A stretch of DNA of 6,759 nucleotides, from the NCBI GenBank assembly GCA_020443005.1, contig JAGRJA010000501.1, forward strand, positions 1 to 6,759, read 5' to 3'. The notes under the pieces are model-generated. The model was not told the DNA's origin. It saw only the letters and a list, made by a program, of their open reading frames with translations, and did no database searches. This DNA comes from Pseudomonadales bacterium. Lineage in GTDB: Bacteria > Pseudomonadota > Gammaproteobacteria > Pseudomonadales > UBA7239. Shown piece by piece: positions 6,254-6,759 of the stretch (position 1 is the first letter of the stretch; every line of letters begins with the position of its first letter). The translations under genes were made by a program, and so were the position numbers.

Positions 6254-6405
6254 TGTGGGATCTGTTGAAAGACTTTGCCGGCTTCATGGGCAAGCGTAAA
6301 AAATACTGGCTGGCACCGATCATTATTATCATGGTGCTGCTGGGTGTGTTGATTGTTTTTGCCCAGGGTTCAGCGGTAGCGCCCTTTATTTACACACTGT
6401 TCTGA
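6253..6405 (+). CDS. DUF5989 family small membrane protein (SxtK-like)
   Basis: 50 aa, small enough to be missed by length-filtered gene calling. It begins MWDLLKDFAGFMGKRKKYWL, an amphipathic stretch with a basic KRKK patch (14-17). A single membrane helix follows (about 20-37), and it ends AQGSAVAPFIYTLF, the conserved C-terminus I associate with DUF5989 proteins. The ATG overlaps the stop of the SxtJ-like gene (TGATG), with GGAG 11 nt before it, so it is the third coupled gene of the operon. By the positive-inside rule the N-terminus should face the cytoplasm. Function is unknown; its constant company with carbamoyltransferase and SxtJ suggests a complex. Confidence 0.9.
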   Translation: MWDLLKDFAGFMGKRKKYWLAPIIIIMVLLGVLIVFAQGSAVAPFIYTLF

Positions 6406-6440
6406 GGCAGGCGAGCCGCGGGTTGCGATCAGTGTTTACG

Positions 6441-6478
6441 AAAAAGAGGAATACCCGTTCGGGGGTGTTCCTCTTTTT
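6441..6478. terminator. Strong, probably bidirectional rho-independent terminator
   Basis: A 16-bp stem (6441-6456 with 6463-6478, one T-G wobble) closes a 6-nt loop GTTCGG. It has A5 on the left flank and T7 on the right (6474-6480), so it can end transcripts from both sides. It lies 35 nt after the DUF5989 stop and 30 nt beyond the stop of the converging metal permease gene. Confidence 0.93.
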
Positions 6479-6508
6479 TTGTATCAGGTTTTCTGCCGGT
6501 GCTGACTG

Positions 6509-6759
6509 TTAGCAAAGCGCGCGGGAGGCCTGAAAGCGGCGGGTGAACGGCGCAAATACAAGCGCCGAGAGCGCCAGTGTCCATACAATGCAGGCGCCAC
6601 TCGGAAGGTCAAACAGAGCTGACAGGTAAAGCCCGGCACTATAGCCACCCATGCCCACCAGCAGTGCCAGCAGGCTGGCAAGGGGCTGATCGATAGCGCG
6701 CACGGCAATGGCGGGAATAATCAGGCTAGCAAACACCAGGTAGACACCGATCACCTGCA
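6509..6759 (-). CDS. ABC-3 family metal ABC transporter permease, ZnuB-like (C-terminal part)
   Basis: Only the last 82 or so codons are present; the gene continues past the right edge and stops at TAA (6509-6511). The visible part reads VIGVYLVFASLIIPAIAVRA, then a helix LASLLALLVGMGGYSAGLYL, then LFDLPSGACIVWTLALSALV and a short basic tail. The LVFASLIIPA helix and the DLPSG(A/P)-x-IV motif before the last helix are characteristic of the inner-membrane permeases of ZnuABC/MntABC-type zinc, manganese or iron uptake systems. The specific metal cannot be decided. The GTG at 6754 is an internal Val codon, not a start. The gene converges on the carbamoyltransferase operon, sharing the terminator between them. 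Confidence 0.85.
   Translation of the reverse strand, partial: QVIGVYLVFASLIIPAIAVRAIDQPLASLLALLVGMGGYSAGLYLSALFDLPSGACIVWTLALSALVFAPFTRRFQASRALC

Overview
The window looks like chromosomal DNA of a gammaproteobacterium, probably of the Pseudomonas/marine Pseudomonadales-Oceanospirillales type. This is inferred from a full-length RadA close in length to the E. coli protein, a DnaT-like ssDNA-binding protein paired with a lambda P-like protein, moderate GC content and dense ATG/TGA overlaps. There is no rRNA, tRNA, CRISPR array or insertion sequence.

Layout. Bases 1-210 (minus) hold the N-terminal 70 codons of an NAD(P)-binding SDR/epimerase-type protein that runs off the left edge. Bases 316-1695 (minus) encode RadA/Sms, the recombination branch-migration ATPase. 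A 380-base divergent intergenic stretch (1696-2075) follows, with a palindrome, a possible gene remnant on the minus strand and a 35-codon upstream ORF that overlaps the next gene. Bases 2076-3200 (+) encode a protein with a winged-helix-like N-terminus and three evenly spaced DnaT-type ssDNA-binding repeats. It overlaps by 50 nt a 209-aa protein (3151-3780) that resembles the phage lambda P helicase loader. Together they look like a chromosomal primosome or helicase-loading module of phage ancestry.

After an AT-rich gap with a tiny ORF and a plausible sigma70 promoter comes a tightly coupled trio (3978-6405): a NodU/CmcH/TobZ-type carbamoyltransferase, an SxtJ-like three-helix membrane protein and a 50-aa DUF5989 (SxtK-like) membrane peptide. 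Their order matches sxtI-sxtJ-sxtK of saxitoxin clusters, but here they form a free-standing cassette with its own promoter and a strong terminator. The carbamoyltransferase presumably modifies an unknown hydroxyl or amine substrate, perhaps at the membrane with the two small partners.

The hairpin at 6441-6478 lies between this operon and a converging minus-strand gene whose C-terminal end (6509-6759) belongs to an ABC-3 family metal (Zn/Mn/Fe) permease of ZnuB type. The strongest items for a second look are the three-repeat DnaT/lambda P-like pair and the stand-alone sxtIJK-like trio.
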